A DNA stretch of 52,096 bases from NCBI GenBank assembly GCA_011526045.1, contig WYBE01000071.1:1-52096 (forward strand), in the 5' to 3' direction. Below, piece after piece: positions 39,911-51,243 of this stretch. Made by a program: the position numbers and the translations under genes. This stretch comes from Nevskiales bacterium. Lineage in GTDB: Bacteria; Pseudomonadota; Gammaproteobacteria; Steroidobacterales; GCA-2729495. The notes below the pieces were generated by a model that had not been told where the DNA came from, ran no database searches, and saw only the letters and a program-made list of their open reading frames with translations. The number at the start of each line of letters is the position of its first letter. Position 1 is the first letter of the stretch.

Positions 39911-40451
39911 TGATGCGGTGAGCGGGGCGCCCCGCCCACAGTCCGCGAGTCTCGGGCTGGGCGAGCGCCTGCGTTCGGCCCGCAAGGCGCGTGCCGTCTC
40001 GGTCGCGCAGGTTGCCGCGGCGCTGAACATCGAAGAACCCGCCGTACTCGCCCTCGAGGAGGAACGCTTCGAGGCGCTCGGCGCCCCGGTGTTCGTGCGC
40101 GGTCATCTGCGCCGCTACGCGCAACTGGTCGGACTTGCGCCCGAGGCGGTCATCGAAGCGTATCGGACGATGGTGCCGGACAGCGACGCGCTGCCGCTCG
40201 TTGCGCGCCGGCGTGAGCGCGCCGACATGGTTGCCCTGGGTCCGTGGGTCTATTGGGTGGTTGCCGCGCTCGTGATCGTGGGCATCGTGATCGCAGTGGG
40301 CGGTCGCGACGACGCGGCACCGGCGCAGGCGGTGACCGACCCGCCGACGACAGTCGATACACCTCCCGCAGCGCGCGGATTGCCGCAACCGGATCTGCAG
40401 GTGCAGGATGACACGCCGTTCCGGGACGACGGCCCCGCGCCACAGCCCTGA
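39900..40451 (+). CDS. RodZ-like helix-turn-helix membrane protein, short form
   Basis: A 183-residue protein with the RodZ N-terminal helix-turn-helix (LGERLRSARKARAVSVAQVAAALNI, then VFVRGHLRRYAQLVGL) and one membrane helix (about residues 120-138, WVYWVVAALVIVGIVIAV), then a short proline-rich tail. The DUF4115 periplasmic domain found in full RodZ is missing, so the protein is shorter than usual. It overlaps pilW by 11 bases and ends four bases before hisS. A role in cell shape is likely but reduced. Confidence 0.85.
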   Translation: MPDSDAVSGAPRPQSASLGLGERLRSARKARAVSVAQVAAALNIEEPAVLALEEERFEALGAPVFVRGHLRRYAQLVGLAPEAVIEAYRTMVPDSDALPLVARRRERADMVALGPWVYWVVAALVIVGIVIAVGGRDDAAPAQAVTDPPTTVDTPPAARGLPQPDLQVQDDTPFRDDGPAPQP

Positions 40452-40454
40452 CCG

Positions 40455-41735
40455 ATGACCGAGAAGATCCAGGCAATCCGGGGCATGGCCGATCTCCTGC
40501 CGGCTGACGCGGCCGCCTGGTCGCGGGTGGAGAGCTGCCTGCGGGGCGTGCTCGAGAAGTACGGGTATCGCGAGATCCGCATACCGCTGCTGGAACGTAC
40601 CGAGCTGTTCAGCCGCTCCATCGGCGAGGTAACCGACATCGTCGAAAAGGAGATGTACACCTTCGACGACCGCAACGGCCAGAGCCTGACGTTGCGCCCG
40701 GAGGCCACGGCCGGCATCGTGCGGGCCGCGATCGAGAACGGCATGTTGCGCGGCCAGCGCCACCGGCTGTGGTGCGCCGGGCCGATGTTCCGCTACGAGA
40801 AGCCGCAGAAGGGCCGCTACCGCCAGTTTCACCAGTTCGACATCGAAGCGCTTGGATACGAGGGCCCCGACATCGATGCCGAGGTGATCGTCATGACCGC
40901 CCGGATGTGGCGCGAACTCGGAGTGCGCGATATCGAGTTGCAGCTCAACTCGCTGGGCACGGCGCAGGCGAGGGCGCGCTATCGTGAGCAACTGGCCGTT
41001 TATTTCCGTAGCCATTTCGACGAACTGGACGAGGACAGCCGCCGTCGCCTGGAGCGCAATCCGTTGCGGATTCTCGACAGCAAGAACCCGGAGATGCAGG
41101 CTGTGGTCGCCGCGGCACCCACGATGGCGGATTTTCTCGACGACGGGTCAGCGGCTCACCTGGAAACGCTGCAGCAGCTGCTTTCGGCCTGCGGCGTTCC
41201 GTTCCGGGTGAATTCCAGGCTGGTGCGCGGGCTGGACTATTACAATCGCACCGTGTTCGAGTGGGTGACCGACCGGCTCGGCAGCCAGGGTGCGGTCTGC
41301 GCGGGCGGCCGCTACGACGGCCTCATTGAGCAACTGGGAGGGACTGCGACCCCCGCGATCGGGTGTGCGATCGGCATGGAGCGGCTGGTCGAGTTGTACC
41401 GCCTGGGTGGTGGCGGCAGTGCCGACCCGCCGCCGGATGTGTACATGGTCACGGTGAGCGATGCGGCACTTGGCCCGGCCATGCGTGTCGCCGAGCAATT
41501 GCGCGACGCGCTGCCCGGCCGCACCGTGGAGTTCAACTGCGGGGGCGGCGGCTTGCGTGCGCAGTTGCGCCGCGCTGACGGTAGCGGGGCAGCGGCCGTG
41601 GTGATCATCGGTGACGATGAGGTCGCGGGTGGCTGCGCCGGGGTGAAGCCGTTGCGCGGACAGGGCGAGCAACGCAGTGTCGCCTGGGGAGACCTGCCGC
41701 GTGCCCTGGCGCCGTATCTGATGCCTCGGGATTGA
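40455..41735 (+). CDS. hisS: Histidyl-tRNA synthetase
   Basis: A 426-residue class II synthetase. Motif 1 begins ...EIRIPLLERTELFSRS, motif 2 is FRYEKPQKGRYRQFHQFDIE, the histidine-specific segment LVRGLDYYNRTVFEW is present, and motif 3 reads GIGME-like IGCAIGMERLVELY. The C-terminal anticodon-binding domain follows. Start ATG at 40455. It is part of the ndk-to-der chain. Confidence 0.97.
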   Translation: MTEKIQAIRGMADLLPADAAAWSRVESCLRGVLEKYGYREIRIPLLERTELFSRSIGEVTDIVEKEMYTFDDRNGQSLTLRPEATAGIVRAAIENGMLRGQRHRLWCAGPMFRYEKPQKGRYRQFHQFDIEALGYEGPDIDAEVIVMTARMWRELGVRDIELQLNSLGTAQARARYREQLAVYFRSHFDELDEDSRRRLERNPLRILDSKNPEMQAVVAAAPTMADFLDDGSAAHLETLQQLLSACGVPFRVNSRLVRGLDYYNRTVFEWVTDRLGSQGAVCAGGRYDGLIEQLGGTATPAIGCAIGMERLVELYRLGGGGSADPPPDVYMVTVSDAALGPAMRVAEQLRDALPGRTVEFNCGGGGLRAQLRRADGSGAAAVVIIGDDEVAGGCAGVKPLRGQGEQRSVAWGDLPRALAPYLMPRD

Positions 41736-41766
41736 CCGGCGGATCGTTGGTAGGTCGCCGGGTGTG

Positions 41767-41785
41767 CGCGGAGAGTTTCTCCGCG
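41767..41785. other. Hairpin between hisS and yfgM
   Basis: CGCGGAGA (41767-41774) and TCTCCGCG (41778-41785) form an 8-base perfect stem with a 3-base loop. There is no T-tract, so it is not a standard terminator; it could protect or attenuate the transcript. The hairpin ends 27 bases before the yfgM GTG. Confidence 0.4.
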
Positions 41786-41812
41786 GTAATCGAACCAACC
41801 GGATGAAGTACA

Positions 41813-42490
41813 GTGAATGACAATCTGACCGATCAACAACGCGCTGAGCAGGTCTGGGGCTGGCTGCGCGAGAACGGCTGGTACCTGCTCGGTGGCATTG
41901 TGCTGGGGCTGGGCGGGCTTTTCGTGTGGCGCCAGTGGGGTGCAAGCCAGCTCGAGAGCGCCGAGCAGGCCTCGGCGCTGTACGCCGAGTTGCTGACTTC
42001 GATCCGGGTGGAGCGAGCCACGCGAGCCGAAGAAATTGCCGCAAAGCTTGCCGCCGATTTTTCCTCGACGCCGTACGCAGACCAGGCGCGCCTGGCGATG
42101 GCACGGGTGAAGATGGACCGCAACCAGCCGGACGATGCCGCGAAGTATCTGCGCGAGGCGATGGATGGCGCTGGCGGCGAGGAGATCCGGCACATAGCGC
42201 GCCTGCGGCTGGCGCGGGTGCTCGCCCAGCAGGAGAAGTACGACGAGGCATTGCAGGTGCTGGTGGTGCCGGTCGGTTCCAGCTTCGCGCCCCGCTACCA
42301 CGAGGTGCGCGGCGATGTGCTGGTCAGCATGGGACGCGCGGACGAGGCCCGTACCGAGTACGAGGCGGCATTGACCGGGGCCGATTCGGCGGTGATCGAC
42401 CAGTTGTACGTTCAGGCCAAGCTCGACGGGCTGGCCGGCGGCGCGACGCAGGCCGCCGACGATCGTGTGGCCGAATCCCCCGCGAACTGA
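41813..42490 (+). CDS. yfgM: YfgM/tetratricopeptide ancillary SecYEG subunit
   Basis: A 225-residue protein with a cytosolic N-terminus, one membrane helix (about 23-40, WYLLGGIVLGLGGLFVWR) and a periplasmic TPR-like domain with repeats such as ADFSSTPYADQARLAMARVK. YfgM works with PpiD at the Sec translocon. The start is GTG at 41813. It stands before bamB, the usual place. The C-terminus ends APN-like without further domains. Confidence 0.9.
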   Translation: MNDNLTDQQRAEQVWGWLRENGWYLLGGIVLGLGGLFVWRQWGASQLESAEQASALYAELLTSIRVERATRAEEIAAKLAADFSSTPYADQARLAMARVKMDRNQPDDAAKYLREAMDGAGGEEIRHIARLRLARVLAQQEKYDEALQVLVVPVGSSFAPRYHEVRGDVLVSMGRADEARTEYEAALTGADSAVIDQLYVQAKLDGLAGGATQAADDRVAESPAN

Positions 42491-42547
42491 GTCCTGCAGC
42501 GGATGTTGCGAAGAAATGGCGATGTCTGTGGTCGCAGGAGCGGACAC

Positions 42548-43723
42548 TTGAGCACGTTGCTGCGGGCTTTTCTGGTCCTGGCCGGTATCGGGTCGATCAT
42601 TGGAGCCGGAGGCTGCAGCTGGTTCGGGGGCGAAGAGGAAGAGAATCCTCCAGCCCAGCTGGTCGACTTCAAGCCCAGCCTGCAGGTGCGCAAGGTATGG
42701 TCCGCCCACATCGGTGACGGCAATGAGGTGCTGCGCCTGGGGTTGTCTCCGGCATCCGATGGCAGCCGCGTCTTTGCGGCCGATAACGACGGCCGGGTGA
42801 GCGGATTCGACGCCGAACGCGGTCGTCTGGCGTGGCGTACCAAGACCAAGTTGCCACTCACCGGCGGGCCGGCAGTTGGTGCCGGGCACGTCGTGGTCGG
42901 TTCCAGCGACGGTATCGTGATCGCGCTGCGCGCCGAAGACGGCGTCGAAGAGTGGCGTACCAATGTTGGCAGTGAGGTGCTGGCCGCGCCGGCGGTCGGC
43001 CGCTACGTATTCGTGCGGACGGTGGACGGCAAGCTGATTGCGCTCAACCGCGACGACGGCGTGCAGGCCTGGTTCGCGCAGCAGACCATGCCGAGGCTAT
43101 CCGTGCGGGGCACCGGCTCGCCGGTGGTCGATGGCGACGTCGTCATCTGCGGGTTCGACAATGGCCGCGTTGCCGCCTACGACGCGAACGACGGTTCGGT
43201 GATCTGGGACGTGCTCGTTGCGCCTCCTGCCGGGCGTACGGAGGTCGAGCGCATGTCAGACATCAACGCGACCGTGCGGGTGGTCGGTGGGGAGGTCTAT
43301 GCCGTCGGTTACCGAGGCAGTCTCGTCGCGCTGGCCCGCGAATCCGGCCAGATCCTCTGGAGCCTGGAGATCTCGAGCTACAGCGGGCTCGGCGCAGACC
43401 TGAGCAACCTGTATGTGTCAGGCGCACAGGGCGAGCTCATCGCGATCGAGCGATCATCGGCGCGCGAGATTTGGCGCCATGATCTCCTCGCCTATCGTGA
43501 CCTGACCGCGCCGACTCCGTATGGCTCATCGGTGGTGGTCGGTGACCTTGAGGGCTTCGTGCATTTCTTCGACGTGACCACGGGGATGTTGCAGGCGCGC
43601 GTGCGCATGGATTCAGCCCGCGTCACCTCGGCGCCACTCGTGGTCAACGACCTGCTCTTCATGATGAGCGACGGCGGGGAGATCGCGGCCTACCGCAGCT
43701 CGGGCATGGGCCGGGAGAATTGA
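42548..43723 (+). CDS. bamB: Outer membrane assembly lipoprotein BamB
   Basis: A 391-residue lipoprotein of the Bam complex, an eight-bladed beta-propeller of WD-like/PQQ repeats (for example DGRVSGFDAERGRLAWRTK, DGIVIALRAEDGVEEWRTN). The lipobox is GAGGC near residue 23. The best start is TTG at 42548, with AGGAG seven bases upstream; this gives a standard signal sequence, whereas the frame start 45 bases earlier does not. It ends three bases before der. Confidence 0.92.
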   Translation: MSTLLRAFLVLAGIGSIIGAGGCSWFGGEEEENPPAQLVDFKPSLQVRKVWSAHIGDGNEVLRLGLSPASDGSRVFAADNDGRVSGFDAERGRLAWRTKTKLPLTGGPAVGAGHVVVGSSDGIVIALRAEDGVEEWRTNVGSEVLAAPAVGRYVFVRTVDGKLIALNRDDGVQAWFAQQTMPRLSVRGTGSPVVDGDVVICGFDNGRVAAYDANDGSVIWDVLVAPPAGRTEVERMSDINATVRVVGGEVYAVGYRGSLVALARESGQILWSLEISSYSGLGADLSNLYVSGAQGELIAIERSSAREIWRHDLLAYRDLTAPTPYGSSVVVGDLEGFVHFFDVTTGMLQARVRMDSARVTSAPLVVNDLLFMMSDGGEIAAYRSSGMGREN

Positions 43724-43726
43724 CCC

Positions 43727-45121
43727 CTGCTGCCGGTTGTCGCATTGATCGGTCGTCCGAATGTCGGCAAGTCGACGTTGTTCAATCGCCTGACCGGCAC
43801 CCGTGACGCGCTGGTCGCAGACTTTCCAGGACTGACCCGCGACCGCCTGTACGGGTTCACGCAAGCATCGTTGCCACCCGCAATCGTGATCGATACCGGC
43901 GGCCTGATGGAGGCCGGCGATGAACTGGCCGCACTGATGCGCCGGCAGGTTGAACTTGCGGTGCACGAGGCCGACGTGGTGATCATGCTGGTCGATGGCC
44001 AGCACGGGGCGACGACGGACGACCGCTTCGTCGCCGACCTCGCGCGGCGTTCCGGCAAGCCGGTCATGCTCGCGGTCAACAAGACCGAGGGGCGCTCGCC
44101 CGAACTTGCCGTCGCGGAGTTTTTCGAGCTCGGTGTCGGTACGCCGTTGGCGGTGTCGGCCAGTCGTGGGCTCGGCGTGCGCGAGTTGCTGGAGGCGGCA
44201 GTCGCGCAGTGCCCGGAGCCGGCATCGGATGCCACCGGGCGGGAACCGGCCGCCGGCGGCGTCTGTATCGCGGTGATCGGACGGCCGAATGTCGGCAAGT
44301 CCACGTTGATCAACCGCCTCCTGCGCGAAGAGCGCCTGGTCACGCTGGACGAGCCGGGCACCACCCGCGACGCGATTCGCGTGCCGTTCGATCTCGACGG
44401 CGACCGCTACACGCTCATCGACACCGCCGGCATTCGTCGTCGGGCCAGGGTCAGCGATGCAATCGAGAAGTTCAGCGTCGTCAAGTCGCTGCAGGCGGTC
44501 GATGATGCCGATGCCGTGATCGTGCTGCTCGATGCGCGCGAAGGGGTGACGGAGCAGGACGCCTCGCTGATCGGCCTGGTGCTCGAGCGCGGCCGCGCCC
44601 TGGCCCTGGGCATCAACAAGTGGGACCGACTCAACGAGAGTCAGCGGCGGCACATGATGGACGGCCTCACCAGGAGCCTGCCGTTTCTCGATTTCGCGGA
44701 ATCACATCAGATTTCTGCGCTCCATGGCAGCAACATCGTCGACCTGTTCCGGGCGGCCGCCCGGGCGGCCGCAGCCGCGCGCGCCGAATTGCCCACGAAG
44801 GACCTCAACCGCGTGCTGTCCGCCATCGTCGCGACCCACCCGCCCCCCGTCGTGCGGCGGCATCGCATCCGCCTCACGCACGCGCACCAGGGCGGGCGCC
44901 GGCCGCCGTTGATCGTGATTCACGGCAACCAGACGGATTTCCTGCCGGCGAGTTACCGCCGCTATCTGGTCAACCGCTTCCGCCAGGAGTTCGAACTGAC
45001 CGGTACGCCGATCCGACTCGAACTGCGCACCGGACGCAACCCGTTTGCCGGGCGGCGCAACCCGCTGACGCAGCGGCAGCAGAAAAAGCGCGAACGACTG
45101 CGCCGCTTCCAGCGCCGCTGA
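43727..45121 (+). CDS. der: Ribosome-assembly GTPase Der (EngA), probable CTG start
   Basis: A tandem-GTPase protein needed for 50S assembly. The first G-domain starts PVVALIGRPNVGKSTLFNRLTG, the second VCIAVIGRPNVGKSTLINRLL, followed by the KH-like C-terminal domain (PPVVRRHRIRLTHAHQGGRRPP). An in-frame stop (TGA of bamB, 43721-43723) leaves only CCC CTG CTG before PVVAL, so no ATG, GTG or TTG can provide the conserved N-terminus; CTG at 43727, with GGGAG at 43713-43717, is the likely start and gives about 464 residues. TTG at 43745 would remove the first strand. Confidence 0.92.
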   Translation: MLPVVALIGRPNVGKSTLFNRLTGTRDALVADFPGLTRDRLYGFTQASLPPAIVIDTGGLMEAGDELAALMRRQVELAVHEADVVIMLVDGQHGATTDDRFVADLARRSGKPVMLAVNKTEGRSPELAVAEFFELGVGTPLAVSASRGLGVRELLEAAVAQCPEPASDATGREPAAGGVCIAVIGRPNVGKSTLINRLLREERLVTLDEPGTTRDAIRVPFDLDGDRYTLIDTAGIRRRARVSDAIEKFSVVKSLQAVDDADAVIVLLDAREGVTEQDASLIGLVLERGRALALGINKWDRLNESQRRHMMDGLTRSLPFLDFAESHQISALHGSNIVDLFRAAARAAAAARAELPTKDLNRVLSAIVATHPPPVVRRHRIRLTHAHQGGRRPPLIVIHGNQTDFLPASYRRYLVNRFRQEFELTGTPIRLELRTGRNPFAGRRNPLTQRQQKKRERLRRFQRR

Positions 45122-46349
45122 GCCGGCCGGCGGCGCCTCGCGCCGCATATGCATATAACCACGCCGGACCAACGCTCGCCGTGGCGGGCGCGCATAATCG
45201 CTGTCTCACGCGACTTGAGGCGCACCACGGTGAGCGGCGGACGACAGTTTTTTCAGATACCCGGGACGTTCGCAATGCGGCGCGGCGGCAGTCTCGAGCG
45301 TCCGACGGTTGCCTACGAGACCTGGGGTGAACTGAACGCGGATCGCGACAATGCGGTGCTCATCTTCACCGGGCTTTCGCCCTCGGCCCATGCCGCTTCG
45401 TCCGTCCTCGATCCGGCGCCGGGCTGGTGGGAGGAGATCGTCGGACCGTCCCGGCCGCTCGACACGCGGCGTTTTTTTGTCATCTGCGTGAATTCGCTCG
45501 GCAGTTGCTTCGGATCGACGGGAGCGGCTTCCACGGATCCACGCACGGGCGAGCCGTATCGGCTGTCGTTCCCGGAGCTCAGCCTCGAAGATGTCGCGGC
45601 GGCGGGCCATCGCCTGCTTGAGCATCTTCGCATCGACCGGCTGCGGGCGCTGGTCGGTCCGTCGATGGGCGGGATGACGGCACTTGGCTTTGCCGCGCTT
45701 TATCCGGGCAAGGCGCGGGAGTTGTTGCTGATCTCCTGCGGGGCGCGGTCGCTGCCCTTCGCCACGGCGCTTCGTTCACTGCAACGGGAGATGATCCGGC
45801 GCGATCCGGGCTGGAATGGCGGCAACTATCCGCCCGGCGGCGGCCCGGCGGCCGGCATGCAGCTCGCCCGCAAGCTCGGCATGATCACCTATCGCTCGGC
45901 CCCGGAGTGGGAGCAGCGATTCGGCCGGCAGCGGGTCGCCGCAGAGCGCCAGGGTGGCGATCCGTTTGCACCGGACTTCGAGATCGAGGGCTATCTCGAA
46001 GCCCACGCGCGGAAATTTGCCGGGCAATTCGATCCGAACTGCTATCTCGACCTCTCGCGCGCCAGCGATCTTTTCGATCTCGCCGATCATGGCGGCTCCG
46101 TGCAGGCAGGGTTGCGCCGGATCCGTGCCGAGCGCGCGCTCGTGATCGGTGTGGCCACCGATCTCCTGTTTCCGATTCACCAGCAACGCGAACTTGCCGC
46201 CGGCCTGCGGCAGGGCTGCGGCAGCGTCAGCTTCGAGGAGCTGCCGTCGATCCAGGGGCACGATTCCTTTCTGGTCGACATGGAGCGCTTCGGGCCGGTG
46301 ATCCGGCGGTTCTTCACGCCCACCGGTAAAGATGCGCTGGAGGAGGCCG

Positions 46350-49282
<2,933 letters not shown>

Positions 49283-49354
49283 GCGGTTCTCGATCATGAG
49301 CGACTCGATCGATGCCGGGTCGCCGCAGCCGCAGTGACGACCGCGAGTTCTCCG

Positions 49355-50947
49355 ATGCCGAAAACCGATCAAGCCGGGTCGCCGACCGGGCACCGCATCC
49401 TCATCCTGGACTTCGGCTCCCAGTACACGCAGCTGATCGCGCGGCGGGTGCGCGAAGCTGGTGTGTACAGCGAGATCATGGCGTGGGATGCGCCGGCCGA
49501 GGCCATCACGGCTTTCGGTGCTCGAGGCATCGTGCTGTCGGGCGGGCCCGAGTCGGTCAATGTCGCGCAACCACCGCGTGCGTCCGACGCGGTATTCCGG
49601 CTTGGCGTGCCGCTGCTAGGCATCTGCTACGGCATGCAGACCATGGCGGCGCAGCTCGGCGGCATGGTCGAAGCCTCGTCGCGGCGCGAGTTCGGGCACG
49701 CGCGGGTGACACCCGCAGGGGCCGATCGGCTGCTCGGCGGGATCTCCGATGTGGCGTCGCCCGGCGGCCAGCCGTGCCTGAACGTCTGGATGAGCCATGG
49801 CGACCGGGTCACGCGCCTGCCGCCGGGCTTTGTCCCGATCGCGAGCAGTGACAACGCGCCGCTGGCGGGCATGGCGGACGAGAAGCGCCGCTTCTTCGGC
49901 CTGCAGTTCCATCCCGAGGTCACCCACACGCCGCAGGGGCAACGCATCATCGAACGGTTCGTGCGCGATATCTGCGGCTGCCCGGACAGCTGGCAGCCCG
50001 ACAACATCATCGCGCGCGACCTGCGTGCGATTCGCGACCAGGTGGGTGAGGACGGCGTGCTGCTCGGGCTGTCGGGCGGGGTGGATTCATCGGTCGTTGC
50101 CGCGCTGTTGCACGAGGCACTCGGTGACCAGCTCGTCTGCGTGTTCGTCGACACCGGGCTCCTGCGCCTGCACGAGGGCGATCAGCTCATGGAGGTATTC
50201 GCCGATCACCTCGGCGTACGGGTGATTCGCGTCGATGCCGAGGCGCGCTTCCTCGGCGCGCTTGCCGGTGTCGCCGATCCCGAGGCCAAGCGCAAGATCA
50301 TCGGGCGGCTGTTCATCGAGGTGTTCGAGGAGCAGGCCGAGCGCCTCACCGGCGTGCGCTGGCTGGCGCAGGGCACCATCTACCCCGACGTGATCGAATC
50401 GGCCGGAGCGAAGAGCGGCAAGGCGCACGTCATCAAGTCGCACCACAATGTCGGCGGCCTTCCGGAGCACATGAAGCTCAAGCTCATCGAGCCACTGCGC
50501 GATCTCTTCAAGGACGAAGTGCGCCGCATCGGGATCGAGCTGGGCCTGCCGCGCGAGATGGTCTACCGCCATCCCTTCCCGGGCCCCGGCCTCGGCGTGC
50601 GCATTCTCGGCGAGGTGAAGAAGGAGTACGCCGACCTGCTGCGGCTCGCCGACGACATCTTCATCAGCGAGCTGCGGACGGCCGGCCTGTACGACCAGGT
50701 CAGTCAGGCATTTGCCGTGTTCCTGCCCGTAAAATCCGTCGGCGTCATGGGCGACGGGCGTCGCTACGACTACGTCGTGGCACTGCGCGCGGTGGAGACC
50801 ATCGACTTCATGACGGCGCGCTGGGCGCACCTGCCCTACGACTTCCTCGACCAGGTCTCGCGACGGATCATCAACGAGGTGCCAGGCATCTCGCGGGTGA
50901 CCTACGACATCTCCGGCAAGCCGCCCGCGACGATTGAGTGGGAATGA
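49355..50947 (+). CDS. guaA: GMP synthase (glutamine-hydrolysing)
   Basis: A 530-residue enzyme that aminates XMP to GMP. The glutamine amidotransferase domain has [18 protein letters not shown], the nucleophile in [16 protein letters not shown] and [10 protein letters not shown]; the ATP-pyrophosphatase domain has [15 protein letters not shown]; the C-terminal dimerisation domain ends PPATIEWE. Start ATG at 49355 or GTG at 49334 seven codons earlier; neither has a strong Shine-Dalgarno. The 3' end is a known integration hotspot for P4-type elements, and an integrase follows at 51244. Confidence 0.97.
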   Translation: MPKTDQAGSPTGHRILILDFGSQYTQLIARRVREAGVYSEIMAWDAPAEAITAFGARGIVLSGGPESVNVAQPPRASDAVFRLGVPLLGICYGMQTMAAQLGGMVEASSRREFGHARVTPAGADRLLGGISDVASPGGQPCLNVWMSHGDRVTRLPPGFVPIASSDNAPLAGMADEKRRFFGLQFHPEVTHTPQGQRIIERFVRDICGCPDSWQPDNIIARDLRAIRDQVGEDGVLLGLSGGVDSSVVAALLHEALGDQLVCVFVDTGLLRLHEGDQLMEVFADHLGVRVIRVDAEARFLGALAGVADPEAKRKIIGRLFIEVFEEQAERLTGVRWLAQGTIYPDVIESAGAKSGKAHVIKSHHNVGGLPEHMKLKLIEPLRDLFKDEVRRIGIELGLPREMVYRHPFPGPGLGVRILGEVKKEYADLLRLADDIFISELRTAGLYDQVSQAFAVFLPVKSVGVMGDGRRYDYVVALRAVETIDFMTARWAHLPYDFLDQVSRRIINEVPGISRVTYDISGKPPATIEWE

Positions 50948-51243
50948 TTCGGCGTCTTTCAGGGTCTATCTGGGTCTATCGAAAATCACTGCTAAGTGCT
51001 TGTCCCGTATAGAGAACGTCTGTCGAGATCTATCGACATCTATCGGGGGATGCCTTCCAGTTTGACGGTAAATCTGACGGTAAAGATCTGGCACTGACAC
51101 CCTCCGAATTTTTTACCGTCAGCGCTTTGCGGTCATTGACGGTAAAAAAATATGAAGAAAAACAATACAGAACAACAACTTAGAGAAGTTGTAGCGACCA
51201 AAACATCGTGACGGTAAAATTCTCCCGAGAGGAGGGACCGCCG
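50948..51243. other. Probable attL-side region of an integrated element, with iterated sites
   Basis: The 296 bases after guaA contain no gene and are AT-rich in the right half. Near the left are GGGTCTATC twice in tandem (50962-50980) and TCTATCG at 51029-51035 and 51039-51045. Then TGACGGTAAA occurs at 51063-51072, 51075-51084, 51137-51146 and 51209-51218, and inverted at 51112-51121. The inverted copy and the third direct copy form a 13-base-stem hairpin (51109-51149). These look like integrase or excisionase binding sites. Confidence 0.65.
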
